From: Paracoccaceae bacterium | GTDB taxonomy: Bacteria; Pseudomonadota; Alphaproteobacteria; Rhodobacterales; Rhodobacteraceae | Assembly: GCA_003551925.1 (NCBI GenBank) | Contig: PUOA01000042.1 | Coordinates: 1 to 40,430, forward strand | Direction: 5' to 3' | Length of the DNA stretch: 40,430 nucleotides | Part shown: piece after piece, positions 16,854-25,507 of the stretch | Position numbering within the stretch: position 1 is the stretch's first letter | Layout of the letters: each line of letters begins with the position of its first letter | The notes under the pieces: model-generated | Databases searched by the model: none | What the model was told of the DNA's origin: nothing | The model's input: the letters and a program-made list of their open reading frames with translations, nothing else | Made by a program: the position numbers and the translations under genes

Positions 16854-18239
16854 TCAGTGGGTCGGGACATTCGGACCCGCGGGTGCCGCCGGGTCGGCTT
16901 CGATCCGGTCGCGCGGCCAGGCAAGCTCGACCAGCGCGCCGCCCGTGCGCGCCTGGGGTGGCAGCCCCGGCGTGTCGCGCGCGGTGTTGGCGAAGCCCAG
17001 TCGCGCTCCGGTGCGTTCGAGCAACGTCTTGGCGATGAACAGGCCCAGCCCCATGCCGTCGTAGCCCGGCCGCTCCGATCCGCCTGCCGCCCCGCGCCTG
17101 CGGCGCAGGAACGGCTCGCCGATGCGGGCGATCAGTTGCGGATCGAAGCCGGGGCCGTCATCGGCCAGGCGCAGGCGCAGCTGCGCGTCGTCCCAGTCGG
17201 CGATGACCCAGACCTGCGAGCCGGCGAAATCGACCGCATTCTGAATCAGGTTGCGCAGCCCGTGCACGATCTCGGGGCGCCGCTGGATCACGGGCTGGCG
17301 CTGGTCCGCGCCGGGCGCAGGGTTGAACACGAAGGCGATGTTGCGGCCACGATTCACATGCGGCTCGGCGGCTTCGCGCAGCACCGCTTCGAGCGGGGCG
17401 TGCCGCATCTGGGTGTCCTGCTTGCCCGCGGGGCCCATCGCGCGCAGGATGTCGCGGCAGCGGTCGGCCTGGCTGCGGATCAGCTCGGCGTCCTCGCGCA
17501 GATCCGGGTGGTGGGCCAGTTCGGTGGCCAACTCGCTGCTGACCAGCTTGATCGTGGCCAGCGGCGTGCCCAGTTCATGCGCCGCCGCCGCCACCACGCC
17601 GCCCAGATCGGTCAGCTTCTGCTCACGCGCGAGCGCCATCTGCGCGGCCAGCAGCGCGTCGCTCATGGTGTCGATTTCGCGCGTGACGCGCCCGGCGTAG
17701 AAGGCCTGGAACACGATGCCCGTGACGATCGCCAGCCAGAAGCCGAAGGAAAACAGCGGGTCGATCGCCAGCACCGAGCCATCGGCGAAGCGCAGCGGCT
17801 CATATGTCACCGCCAGCAGTGAGATCAGCACCACCGCCACCCCGCCCAGAAACAGCGTCGCGCGCATCGGCAGCGCCGAGGCCGAGATCGTCACCGGCCC
17901 CAGCATCAGCAGCGCGAAGGGGTTGGTCAGCCCCCCGGTCAGATACAGCAGCACGCCAAGCTGGGCGATGTCGAACAGCAGCGTCAGCATGGTCTCGCCT
18001 TCGGAGAGGCGCTTGTTTTCGGGAAACAGCACCGCAGCCAGCAGGTTCGACAGCACCGACGCGCCTACCACCGCATAGCACAGGCCCAGCGGGAGCGTGA
18101 TGTCCAGATACCGATCCGCGACGGTGATCGCCACAAGCTGGCCGAACACGGCCAGCCAGCGCAGCAGCGTCAGCGTGCGCAGCCGGATCCACTGGCCGCG
18201 ATTCTCGCGGCTGGAGGGGCCGAGCCCGGTGGCATCCAT
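16854..18239 (-). CDS. regB: Redox-sensing histidine kinase RegB/PrrB
   Basis: Six-TM N-terminus with GGLTNPF (quinone-site motif), H-box AAAAHELGTPLATIKL, redox-Cys region LIRSQADRCRDILRAMG, and N/G boxes. Confidence 0.95.
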   Translation of the reverse strand: MDATGLGPSSRENRGQWIRLRTLTLLRWLAVFGQLVAITVADRYLDITLPLGLCYAVVGASVLSNLLAAVLFPENKRLSEGETMLTLLFDIAQLGVLLYLTGGLTNPFALLMLGPVTISASALPMRATLFLGGVAVVLISLLAVTYEPLRFADGSVLAIDPLFSFGFWLAIVTGIVFQAFYAGRVTREIDTMSDALLAAQMALAREQKLTDLGGVVAAAAHELGTPLATIKLVSSELATELAHHPDLREDAELIRSQADRCRDILRAMGPAGKQDTQMRHAPLEAVLREAAEPHVNRGRNIAFVFNPAPGADQRQPVIQRRPEIVHGLRNLIQNAVDFAGSQVWVIADWDDAQLRLRLADDGPGFDPQLIARIGEPFLRRRRGAAGGSERPGYDGMGLGLFIAKTLLERTGARLGFANTARDTPGLPPQARTGGALVELAWPRDRIEADPAAPAGPNVPTH

Positions 18240-18276
18240 TCGCTGGGTCCTGTTGTCACATCCGGTCGAGCGTGGA

Positions 18277-18305
18277 TTGATAAGCGCGGCGCGTTGGGGC
18301 ATCAA
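18277..18305. promoter_or_regulatory. Putative divergent regB/senC promoter: minus TTGATG-N17-TATCAA; plus TTGATA-N17-CATCAA
   Basis: The same two hexamers, 17 bp apart, read as a promoter on both strands. About 38 bp from the regB ATG and 28 bp from the senC ATG. Confidence 0.45.
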
Positions 18306-18333
18306 GGCGCGGGTTGCCGCAGGGAGCTGTGCG

Positions 18334-18957
18334 ATGTTTCGCGTCTATTCCGTGATAGCCGCCGGACTGGTGGCGGTGTTGCTGGGCGGGCTTGGCTACA
18401 TGATGCTGAGCGGACCGCAGAGCGGCGATTTTTCGCAGTGCCGGGCCACGCAGATCGCCGGCGGGGCGGGCGCCATCGGCGGCCCGTTCGAACTGGTGGA
18501 TCACACCGGCGCGACGGTCACGGATGAAACGCTGCTGACGCGGCCCACGCTGATCTATTTCGGCTACGCGTTCTGCCCCGATGTCTGCCCGCTCGACGTG
18601 CATCGCAACGCCATCGCAACCGAGATCCTGGCCGAGCAGGGGATCGACCTGCAGCCGGTGTTCATCTCGGTCGATCCGCGCCGCGATACGCCGGATGTGC
18701 TGCGCGAGTTCACCGCGGCCATGCACCCCGAGATGGTGGGCCTGACCGGCACCGAAGAACAGATCCGCGCCGCCGCGCGCGCCTACCGCGCCTACTTCGC
18801 CGTGCATGATGACGGCGACGACGAGTTCTACCTGATCGACCATTCGACCTTCAGCTACCTGATGCTGCCCGGCCACGGCTTTGTCGAGGTGTTCCGCCGT
18901 GATCTGTCGCCCGATGCGTTGGCCGAGCAGATCGCCTGTTTCGTCGATGCCGCCTGA
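18334..18957 (+). CDS. senC: SCO1/SenC/PrrC family protein
   Basis: 207 aa; N-terminal TM, TLIYFGYAFCPDVCPLDVHRNA (CxxxC) and IDHSTFSYLMLPGHGFVEVF. Confidence 0.95.
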   Translation: MFRVYSVIAAGLVAVLLGGLGYMMLSGPQSGDFSQCRATQIAGGAGAIGGPFELVDHTGATVTDETLLTRPTLIYFGYAFCPDVCPLDVHRNAIATEILAEQGIDLQPVFISVDPRRDTPDVLREFTAAMHPEMVGLTGTEEQIRAAARAYRAYFAVHDDGDDEFYLIDHSTFSYLMLPGHGFVEVFRRDLSPDALAEQIACFVDAA

Positions 18958-18960
18958 GAA

Positions 18961-18988
18961 TTGACCGCCCGGCGTGCCGCGCTAGAAC
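18961..18988 (+). promoter_or_regulatory. Putative sigma70-type promoter for regA: TTGACC-N16-TAGAAC
   Basis: TTGACC at 18961-18966, TAGAAC at 18983-18988, just after the senC stop. Confidence 0.5.
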
Positions 18989-19012
18989 CGGGTCATGAAC
19001 AGGATCATTCGG

Positions 19013-19579
19013 ATGACAGACGCCTCTGCCGACGCTGCCCTGCCGGAGATCGGTGACGATCCGTCGCTGCTTCTGGTGGATGATGACGAAGTGTTCCTGC
19101 GCCGTCTCGCCCGCGCCATGGAGAAGCGCGGATTCGATGTCGCAACGGCCCAGAGCGTGGCCCAGGGCAAGCGCCTTGCGGTTGACGGCATGCCGGCCTA
19201 CGCCGTGGTCGATCTGCGGCTGGAGGATGGGAACGGGCTCGACGTGGTCGAGGCGCTGCGCGCACGCCGCCCCGACAGCCGGATCGTCGTGCTGACGGGC
19301 TATGGTGCGATCGCGACCGCCGTGGCGGCGGTCAAGATCGGTGCGACCGACTACCTGTCCAAGCCGGCCGACGCAGACGACGTGGTGCGCGCGCTGCTGT
19401 CAAGCGGCGAGGCGCTGCCCGAGCCGCCCGACAACCCGATGTCGGCCGATCGCGTGCGCTGGGAGCATATCCAGCGGGTTTACGAGCAATGCGACCGGAA
19501 CGTGTCGGAAACCGCGCGACGGCTGAGCATGCACCGGCGCACATTGCAGCGGATCCTCGCCAAGCGCGGGCCACGCTGA
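19013..19579 (+). CDS. regA: Response regulator RegA/PrrA/ActR
   Basis: PSLLLVDDDEVFLRRLARAMEKRGFDVATAQSV...VLTGYGAIATAVAAVKIGATDYLSKPADADDV; C-terminal Fis HTH HIQRVYEQCDRNVSETARRLSMHRRTLQRILAKRGPR. The ORF start at 18995 is possible, but MTDAS at 19013 is preferred. Confidence 0.95.
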   Translation: MTDASADAALPEIGDDPSLLLVDDDEVFLRRLARAMEKRGFDVATAQSVAQGKRLAVDGMPAYAVVDLRLEDGNGLDVVEALRARRPDSRIVVLTGYGAIATAVAAVKIGATDYLSKPADADDVVRALLSSGEALPEPPDNPMSADRVRWEHIQRVYEQCDRNVSETARRLSMHRRTLQRILAKRGPR

Positions 19580-19590
19580 CGCCTAGCCGC

Positions 19591-20190
19591 CTAGCCGCCC
19601 AGCAGCATCAGCGCCACGCTGAGCGCGATGCTCGCGCCCATGGCGATATTGAACGCCTTCAATCGTGCGGGCACCGACAGGAAGCCGCGCAACGCCTGAC
19701 CGCCCGCCGCCCAGGCGAAAGATGACGTCGCCCCCGCGAGCGCGAAGGCCAGCGCCACCATGCCGGCGGTGCGCAACGGCGCCTCGGCGGTAATGAACTG
19801 CGCCGAGATCGCGACCGCCATCACCCATGCCTTGGCGTTGATCCACTGGAACGCCGCCGCCTGCACGAAGGTGAACGGCCGCGGCTCGCCGCGGCGCGAG
19901 GGCAGCCCGCCGGTCGTCGCGATCTGCCACGCCACCCACAGCAGGAGCGCCGCGACGCCCCAGCGCACCAGCTCGCGCAGCAACGCCGATTGCTGGAACG
20001 CTTCACCCAGGAACACGGCGACCAGAAAGATCATGCCGGCAAACCCCAGCCACACGCCGTGGACATGCGGCATGGTGCGGCGCAGCCCGAAATTGACCCC
20101 CGACGCGGCCAGGAGCGCATTGTTGGGTCCCGGTGTCCAGCACCCGGCGATGGCCAGCAGCAGAAGCGCGGTGAAGGTGTCGAACGTCAT
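19591..20190 (-). CDS. LysE/RhtB family translocator
   Basis: MTFDTFTALLLLAIAGCWTPGPNNALLAASGVNFGLRRTMPHVHGVWLGF; hydrophobic, 199 aa. Confidence 0.9.
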   Translation of the reverse strand: MTFDTFTALLLLAIAGCWTPGPNNALLAASGVNFGLRRTMPHVHGVWLGFAGMIFLVAVFLGEAFQQSALLRELVRWGVAALLLWVAWQIATTGGLPSRRGEPRPFTFVQAAAFQWINAKAWVMAVAISAQFITAEAPLRTAGMVALAFALAGATSSFAWAAGGQALRGFLSVPARLKAFNIAMGASIALSVALMLLGG

Positions 20191-20251
20191 CAGGGGGATG
20201 CCCGGAAAAATGGGTCTGTGATGCTGACCTTTGCGCGTTCGCCCGCGGCTG

Positions 20252-21403
20252 TCAAGCCAGCAGCGCCGCGCGGTCAAGCGCGAAGTCCGACGCCACCCAG
20301 CGCCATTCCAGTTCGCGCAGCCGCGCACCCAGCGCCGGGCCGGTGTAGTCGGGCATCAGGTCGCGCGCGGCGACGGGGAAGCGCTGCGCCGCCCCGCGTG
20401 CGACCTCGGCCTGCCAGCCGGGGGGCAGCAACTCGCACCGCCGAGCGGCCTGCGCGAGCACCGCGTCGCAGCCCAGATCGGTGCCCAGCCAGTAGCCCAG
20501 CGCGGCGGGCGCGGCGTCGGTGGCGGCGTGCTGGCGCAGATGCGACAGGTCGCGTGCCTCGGCCCGGCTGAGGCGCAATGCGTCGCGCGCGGTGTCGTCC
20601 CGCGGGGCCAGCGCGGCAAGCCGGCGCAGCCAGCGCGGGGGCAGCACGCCGCCTTCCAGATGCACCATCAGCGCCAGCGGCGCGGGGTCGGCGCCGGGCA
20701 GCACGCGGGCCAGCACGCCGGTGTCGGCCATCGCGCCGAGCGCGCGCGACGGGTCGGGGGCGGCGAGCAGCTTGCGCGTCTCGGTGCCGATGCGTTCGGC
20801 CGACAGCGTTGCAACGCCCGCCGCATGCGCCGCGCAGGCGGCCAGCGCCTCGGGCTCCATCGGCCGGACCGGGTCGCCGAAATGCGCCTGAAACCGGAAA
20901 TAGCGCAGGATGCGCAGGTAATCCTCCCGGATGCGGTCGGCGGGGGCGCCCACGAAGCGGATGCGTCGCGCCATCAGGTCGGGCAGCCCGCCCAGCGGGT
21001 CGGTCAGCCGACCATCGGCGCCGACGTAAAGCGCGTTGATGGTGAAATCGCGCCGCGCGGCGTCATCCTCGAGCCGGTCAGAGTAGGCGATCACCGCGTG
21101 GCGGCCGAAGGTCTCGACATCGCGGCGAAAGGTCGTGACCTCGAACCCCTGTCCGTCGGCGACCACGGTGACGGTGCCGTGGTCGATCCCCGTGGGCACG
21201 GGTTTGAGACCTGCAGCCTTGGCCAGCGCAGCGACCTGCGCGGCGGGGGCGTCGGTGGCGATGTCGACATCCGACACCGGCCGCCCGATCAGCGCGTCAC
21301 GCACGCAGCCGCCGACGCAATACGCCTGGTGCCCGGCCGCGCCCAGCATGCCCAGCACCGCCTGCGTCGGTCCCTGCGTCAGCCACGCGCCGGTTATCCG
21401 CAT
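20252..21403 (-). CDS. CCA tRNA nucleotidyltransferase / poly(A) polymerase family
   Basis: AYCVGGCVRDALIGRPVSDVDIATDAP...RRDFTINALYVGADGRLTDPLGGLPDLMARRIRFVGAPADRIREDYLRILRYFRF. Confidence 0.93.
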   Translation of the reverse strand: MRITGAWLTQGPTQAVLGMLGAAGHQAYCVGGCVRDALIGRPVSDVDIATDAPAAQVAALAKAAGLKPVPTGIDHGTVTVVADGQGFEVTTFRRDVETFGRHAVIAYSDRLEDDAARRDFTINALYVGADGRLTDPLGGLPDLMARRIRFVGAPADRIREDYLRILRYFRFQAHFGDPVRPMEPEALAACAAHAAGVATLSAERIGTETRKLLAAPDPSRALGAMADTGVLARVLPGADPAPLALMVHLEGGVLPPRWLRRLAALAPRDDTARDALRLSRAEARDLSHLRQHAATDAAPAALGYWLGTDLGCDAVLAQAARRCELLPPGWQAEVARGAAQRFPVAARDLMPDYTGPALGARLRELEWRWVASDFALDRAALLA

Positions 21404-21407
21404 CGCC

Positions 21408-22019
21408 TCACCCCTGCGTTGGCATTCGCTCGGCCAGCCCGCGCAGCATCCGCGCCGTGGCCCCCCAGATGTAATAGGGTCCCCAGGGCACGATATAGTA
21501 ATGGCGCCACTGGCCCAGCCACAAGCGCCGTTCCACGCGGTAGCGCGCGGGGTCGGTGACATGCGCGAGCGGGACCAGGAAGACCTCGTCGACCTCGCCC
21601 GGTTGCGGGCGGGGGCGAAAGCCCGGGTCGATCCGCGCCAGCACCGGGGTGACGGCGAAGCCGGTGACGGTTTCGTGCACCGGCAGGTGGCCCAGCGTCG
21701 TGACGGCCTCGGGCGGCAGGCCGATCTCCTCCTGCGCCTCGCGCAGGGCGGCGGCTTCGACCGAGGGGTCGGCGTCGTCCTGCTTGCCGCCGGGAAAGGC
21801 GATCTGCCCGGGGTGGTGGCGCAGATGCGAGGCGCGCTTGGTCAGCACCAGCCGCGCGCCGCCGGGGTGCGCCTGAACGCCCACCAGCACGCCCGCCGGG
21901 CGCAGCGGCGCGGTGCGCGCAGGCCGGGGTGCGCTGTGGTTGAGGTCATGGTCGCTTGACCCCGCCGCCGGCGCGGCGAGCGCGCGCAGGAGCGGGGCGA
22001 GTGGGTCAGCTGCCGTCAC
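21408..22019 (-). CDS. NUDIX hydrolase, CoA pyrophosphatase-like
   Basis: HHPGQIAFPGGKQDDADPSVEAAALREAQEEIGLPPEAV (Nudix box with the LLTxR-like upstream motif LVLTKRASHLRHHPGQ). Confidence 0.88.
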   Translation of the reverse strand: MTAADPLAPLLRALAAPAAGSSDHDLNHSAPRPARTAPLRPAGVLVGVQAHPGGARLVLTKRASHLRHHPGQIAFPGGKQDDADPSVEAAALREAQEEIGLPPEAVTTLGHLPVHETVTGFAVTPVLARIDPGFRPRPQPGEVDEVFLVPLAHVTDPARYRVERRLWLGQWRHYYIVPWGPYYIWGATARMLRGLAERMPTQG

Positions 22020-22995
22020 CCGGAGCCTCTTGCGTGGCCTCGAACCCCAGCGTTGCGGGGTCCAGCACGTAATGCGCGCCGCAGAACTGGCAGTCGGCGG
22101 TCACCGTGCCTTCGGGCGTGACCATGGTGGAGATGTCGCGCGCCGAGTAGATCGACAGCGAGTTGCGGACCTTCGCCTCGGAGCAGGTGCACCCGAACTG
22201 CACCGCCTGAGCGTCGAACACGCGCGGGGCTTCTTCGTGGAACAGCCGGATCAGCAGTCCCGTGGAGTGCAGGTCGGGGCCGATCAGCTCGTCGGGCTCG
22301 ACCGTGTCCAGCAGCAGGTTGGCGCGGCGCCAGTTCTCGCCCTCGGGGCCCGATCCGGCGACATCGCCGGCACTGAGCAGCCCGCCATCGCCGCTGCCGC
22401 CGCCGGTGACATGGGGGCTTGCCTTGGGCATGTGCTGGAGCATCACGCCGCCGCTGCGCCAGCTGCCACCCGCGCGGTCGAAATGCAGCGCGAAACGGGT
22501 GGGGAGTTGTTCGGACTGGGCGAAATAACCTTGCGCGCAGTCGGCGAGCGACGTCCCCGCAATGGGCGTGATGCCCTGATAGGGCGTGCTGCCCGCGCCC
22601 TGATCGATGAGGATGGCGAAATAGCCGCGCCCGATCTGGTCGAAGCCGGGGCTGTCGTCGCGCAGGCGGTCGGCGTCGAAGCTGGCATAGGCGCGGACAC
22701 GCGCGGGCGCGCCCTCGGATGTGGGGGCGAAGTAGTCGGTGGCGATCAGCCGCGCCGGCCCGTCGCCGCGCACCTGCAGCGAGAGCCGCCAGCGCAGCTT
22801 GATCGTCTGGCCGATCAGCGCGGTTAGCAGCGCGGCTTCGGCGACCAGCGCTTCGATCGCGTGCGGATAGGCGTGCTGGCCGAGGATCCGGCCCAGCGTA
22901 TGGTCAAGGCGCGCGACACGCCCGCGGATGTCCGAACGGTCGAGCTGGAAGGGCAGGACCGTGTCATCCCATGCGATTCGGGCGCCGAGGCTCAT
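22006..22995 (-). CDS. hslO: Redox-regulated chaperone Hsp33
   Basis: MSLGARIAWDDTVLPFQLDRSDIRGRVARLDHTLGRIL...; C-terminal zinc motif CTCSEAKV...CQFCGAHYVLDP. Overlaps the nudix start by 14 bp. Confidence 0.93.
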   Translation of the reverse strand: MSLGARIAWDDTVLPFQLDRSDIRGRVARLDHTLGRILGQHAYPHAIEALVAEAALLTALIGQTIKLRWRLSLQVRGDGPARLIATDYFAPTSEGAPARVRAYASFDADRLRDDSPGFDQIGRGYFAILIDQGAGSTPYQGITPIAGTSLADCAQGYFAQSEQLPTRFALHFDRAGGSWRSGGVMLQHMPKASPHVTGGGSGDGGLLSAGDVAGSGPEGENWRRANLLLDTVEPDELIGPDLHSTGLLIRLFHEEAPRVFDAQAVQFGCTCSEAKVRNSLSIYSARDISTMVTPEGTVTADCQFCGAHYVLDPATLGFEATQEAPGDGS

Positions 22996-23040
22996 GCTGC
23001 GCCCCGCCCGATACGGCCGCGCATGTGCCGGGCGGTGGAG

Positions 23041-23105
23041 GGGGGCTGTCTGCCCCCCGCGTCCTGCGGACGCTCCCCCCGAGGATATTTGGGCCAGGAT
23101 GAAAG
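23041..23105. repeat. Probable dispersed Rhodobacterales intergenic palindromic element with conserved tail gaggatatttgggccaggatgaaag
   Basis: Two adjacent hairpins, GGGGGC-tgtct-GCCCCC (23041-23057) and GCGTCC-tgc-GGACGC (23059-23073), then ccccccgaggatatttgggccaggatgaaag. Resembles a repeat I recall as common in Rhodobacteraceae genomes. Confidence 0.5.
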
Positions 23106-23202
23106 GGGCAGGGCGGCGTTGGGTGTGGGGTGTGTCATCTGCATCGGGGCTGCATATATGACGCGGAGGCGGTTGGCCAAGGGTGTAAGCGAGGGCGCAA
23201 GG

Positions 23203-23637
23203 ATGATCCGACGTCACGGGGCGCTGCGCGAAGCGGGGCGGGACTATCGCCGCCGGGTGGGGGTCTATGCGGTGGTGCTGCGCGTGGCAGGCATGTGTTG
23301 CTGACCCGGCAGGCGGGCGCGCGTCCGGCACTTCAGCTTCCGGGCGGTGGGGGCGACCCGGGCGAAGCGGGGTTGGTGGCGCTGCACCGCGAGGTCGGCG
23401 AGGAGACCGGGGGGCGTTCCGGCGGTTTGCGTTCATGCCCGAATACGCTCTGCGGGCCGACAAGCTGTGCGCGCATTATCGGGCGCGTCCGGTGCGCAGG
23501 CTGGGTGCGCCGTCGGAGCCGGGGCACAGCGCGCACCGGGTCGAGGCGGCGCGCGCGCCGGGGCTGCTGGACAATGACGGCGACCGGGCGCTTCTGCGCG
23601 CGGTGCTCAGTCGGCAAGCCAGGGGCGGAAGGTCCTG
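23203..23637 (+). pseudogene. Frameshifted NUDIX hydrolase
   Basis: Homology runs through three frames: MIRRHGALREAGRDYRRRVGVYAVVLR (frame 1), GRHVLLTRQAGARPALQLPGGGGDPGEAGLVALHREVGEETGG (frame 3), AFRRFAFMPEYALRADKLCAHYRARPVRRLGAPSEPGHSAHRVEAA (frame 2). Confidence 0.85.
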
Positions 23638-24116
23638 AGCACCTGCGCGTAGACCGGGCGCTTGAAGGGCACGATCGCGTCGAGCAGGGCGGTGGCGCCC
23701 ATCCAGCGCCAGGCGGTGAATTCGGGGTGCGCGGTGGCCAGATCGATCTGATCGTCGCGCCCGAGGAAGCGCAGCAGGAACCAGCGCTGTTTCTGGCCGC
23801 GGTAGCGCCCGCCCCAGAGCTTCGGGACCAGCGCGGGGGGCAGGTCGTAGCGCAGCCAGTCGGGCGTTTCGGCGAGGCCCTCGACCAGCGCGGGAGGGAT
23901 GCCGGTTTCCTCCTCGAGCTCGCGCAGGGCGGCGGTGCGCGGGTCTTCGCCTGCGTCGATCCCGCCCTGGGGCATTTGCCAGGCGGGGGCGCTGGCATCG
24001 CCGCGCTGACCGGCGAAGAGCTGGCCGCGCGCGTTCACCAGCGCCACGCCGACGCAGGGGCGGTAGGGCAGACGGGCGCGCGGATCGTCGCCCGTCGGCG
24101 TGGTGGGTTTCGTCAT
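23607..24116 (-). CDS. rppH: RNA pyrophosphohydrolase RppH
   Basis: 169 aa; [58 protein letters not shown]...[33 protein letters not shown]. Confidence 0.95.
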   Translation of the reverse strand: MTKPTTPTGDDPRARLPYRPCVGVALVNARGQLFAGQRGDASAPAWQMPQGGIDAGEDPRTAALRELEEETGIPPALVEGLAETPDWLRYDLPPALVPKLWGGRYRGQKQRWFLLRFLGRDDQIDLATAHPEFTAWRWMGATALLDAIVPFKRPVYAQVLRTFRPWLAD

Positions 24117-24123
24117 CGCAAGC

Positions 24124-25461
24124 TCAGCGCGTCAGGTTGAACGCCGACAGCCCGCGCAGCATGTCGATCGCGAAGCCGAGCTGGTAATCCTCGGCGCGCA
24201 GTTCGGCGGCCGCTTCGGCGCTGCGTTGTTCATCCTCGAGTTGCCGGCGCTGATCGTCCGACATGGTCTGGTTGTCGAGCCGCCCGCGCAGGTCGTTTTC
24301 CGAGCGGAAGGGCCGTGCCACGGGCTCGTCGTCCTCGTCGGCGGCGGCGATGCGGCGCGGCTGTTCGACCACGATGTCGGGCGACACGCCGAGCGCCTGG
24401 ATCGACCGCCCCGATGGCGTGTAGTAGAGCGACGTGGTCAGCCGGATCGCACCGTCGCCGCGCAGCGGCATCACCGTCTGCACCGATCCCTTGCCGAAGC
24501 TGCGGGTGCCGACAACGATCGCGCGGCGGTGATCCTGCAGCGCGCCCGCCACGATTTCCGAGGCCGAGGCCGAGCCGCTGTTGATCAGCACCACCATCGG
24601 CGCGCCGTCGATCATGTCACCGGGCTGGGCGTTGAAGCGTTCGCCCGCGCCGTCCTCGCGGCCGCGGGTGGACACGATCTCGCCTTGATCGAGGAACGCA
24701 TCGGTCACGCGGATCGCCTGGCTGAGCAGTCCGCCGGGGTTGTTGCGCAGATCGAGCACGACGCCTTCAAGCGCATCCAGCCCGCCGATTTCCTCGATCG
24801 CGTCCTCGAGCCCGTCGCGCAGGTTGGGGAAGGTCTGTTCGTTGAAGGTGCTCACACGCAGCACCACCGTGTTGCCTTCGATGCGGGTGCGCACGGCCTG
24901 CACGCTGATGGTGTCGCGGATGATCGACAGGTCGAAGGGCTCCGCTTCGCCCTCGCGCACGACGGTGATGATGATCTCGGAGCCCACGGGGCCGCGCATC
25001 AGGTCCACCGCCTCGCCGAGCGTCATGCCCATGATCGATTCGCCGTCGACATGGGTGATGCGGTCGCCCGGTTCGACGCCGGCATCATCGGCGGGGGTGC
25101 CGTCCATGGGGGCGATCACCTTGACGACGCCGTCTTCCATGCTGACCTCGATCCCCAGGCCGCCGAAGGTGCCGCGCGTCTGGCTGCGCATCTCGTCGAA
25201 ATCATCGGGGGGCAGGAAGCCCGAATGCGGATCGAGCGAGCTGAGCATGCCGTTGATCGCCGCCTCGATCAGTTTCTCCGGCGCGACCTCGTCGACATAT
25301 TGGGCGCGGATCCGTTCGAACACGTCGCCGAACAGGTCGAGCTGCTGGTAGACCGAGCGGTTGCGCTCCTGTTCCTGGGCGACCAGAGGCCCTGCGACCT
25401 GCGTTGCGATCAGGAGCCCGGCAGCGATACCGCCCAGTCCTGCCATCCAGAATTTTCTCAT
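24124..25461 (-). CDS. ctpA: C-terminal processing protease (S41)
   Basis: 445 aa; PDZ domain [42 protein letters not shown]; catalytic regions [40 protein letters not shown]. Confidence 0.95.
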   Translation of the reverse strand: MRKFWMAGLGGIAAGLLIATQVAGPLVAQEQERNRSVYQQLDLFGDVFERIRAQYVDEVAPEKLIEAAINGMLSSLDPHSGFLPPDDFDEMRSQTRGTFGGLGIEVSMEDGVVKVIAPMDGTPADDAGVEPGDRITHVDGESIMGMTLGEAVDLMRGPVGSEIIITVVREGEAEPFDLSIIRDTISVQAVRTRIEGNTVVLRVSTFNEQTFPNLRDGLEDAIEEIGGLDALEGVVLDLRNNPGGLLSQAIRVTDAFLDQGEIVSTRGREDGAGERFNAQPGDMIDGAPMVVLINSGSASASEIVAGALQDHRRAIVVGTRSFGKGSVQTVMPLRGDGAIRLTTSLYYTPSGRSIQALGVSPDIVVEQPRRIAAADEDDEPVARPFRSENDLRGRLDNQTMSDDQRRQLEDEQRSAEAAAELRAEDYQLGFAIDMLRGLSAFNLTR

Positions 25462-25507
25462 CGCGCGTGTGCTCCCTTGTCAGGCGGTCCGGCGGCGTGC
25501 GGACGTG

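Noticed and set aside
18277-18305. FNR/CRP site (TTGAT-N4-ATCAA)
   Set aside because: Half sites present but spacer is 19 bp rather than 4.
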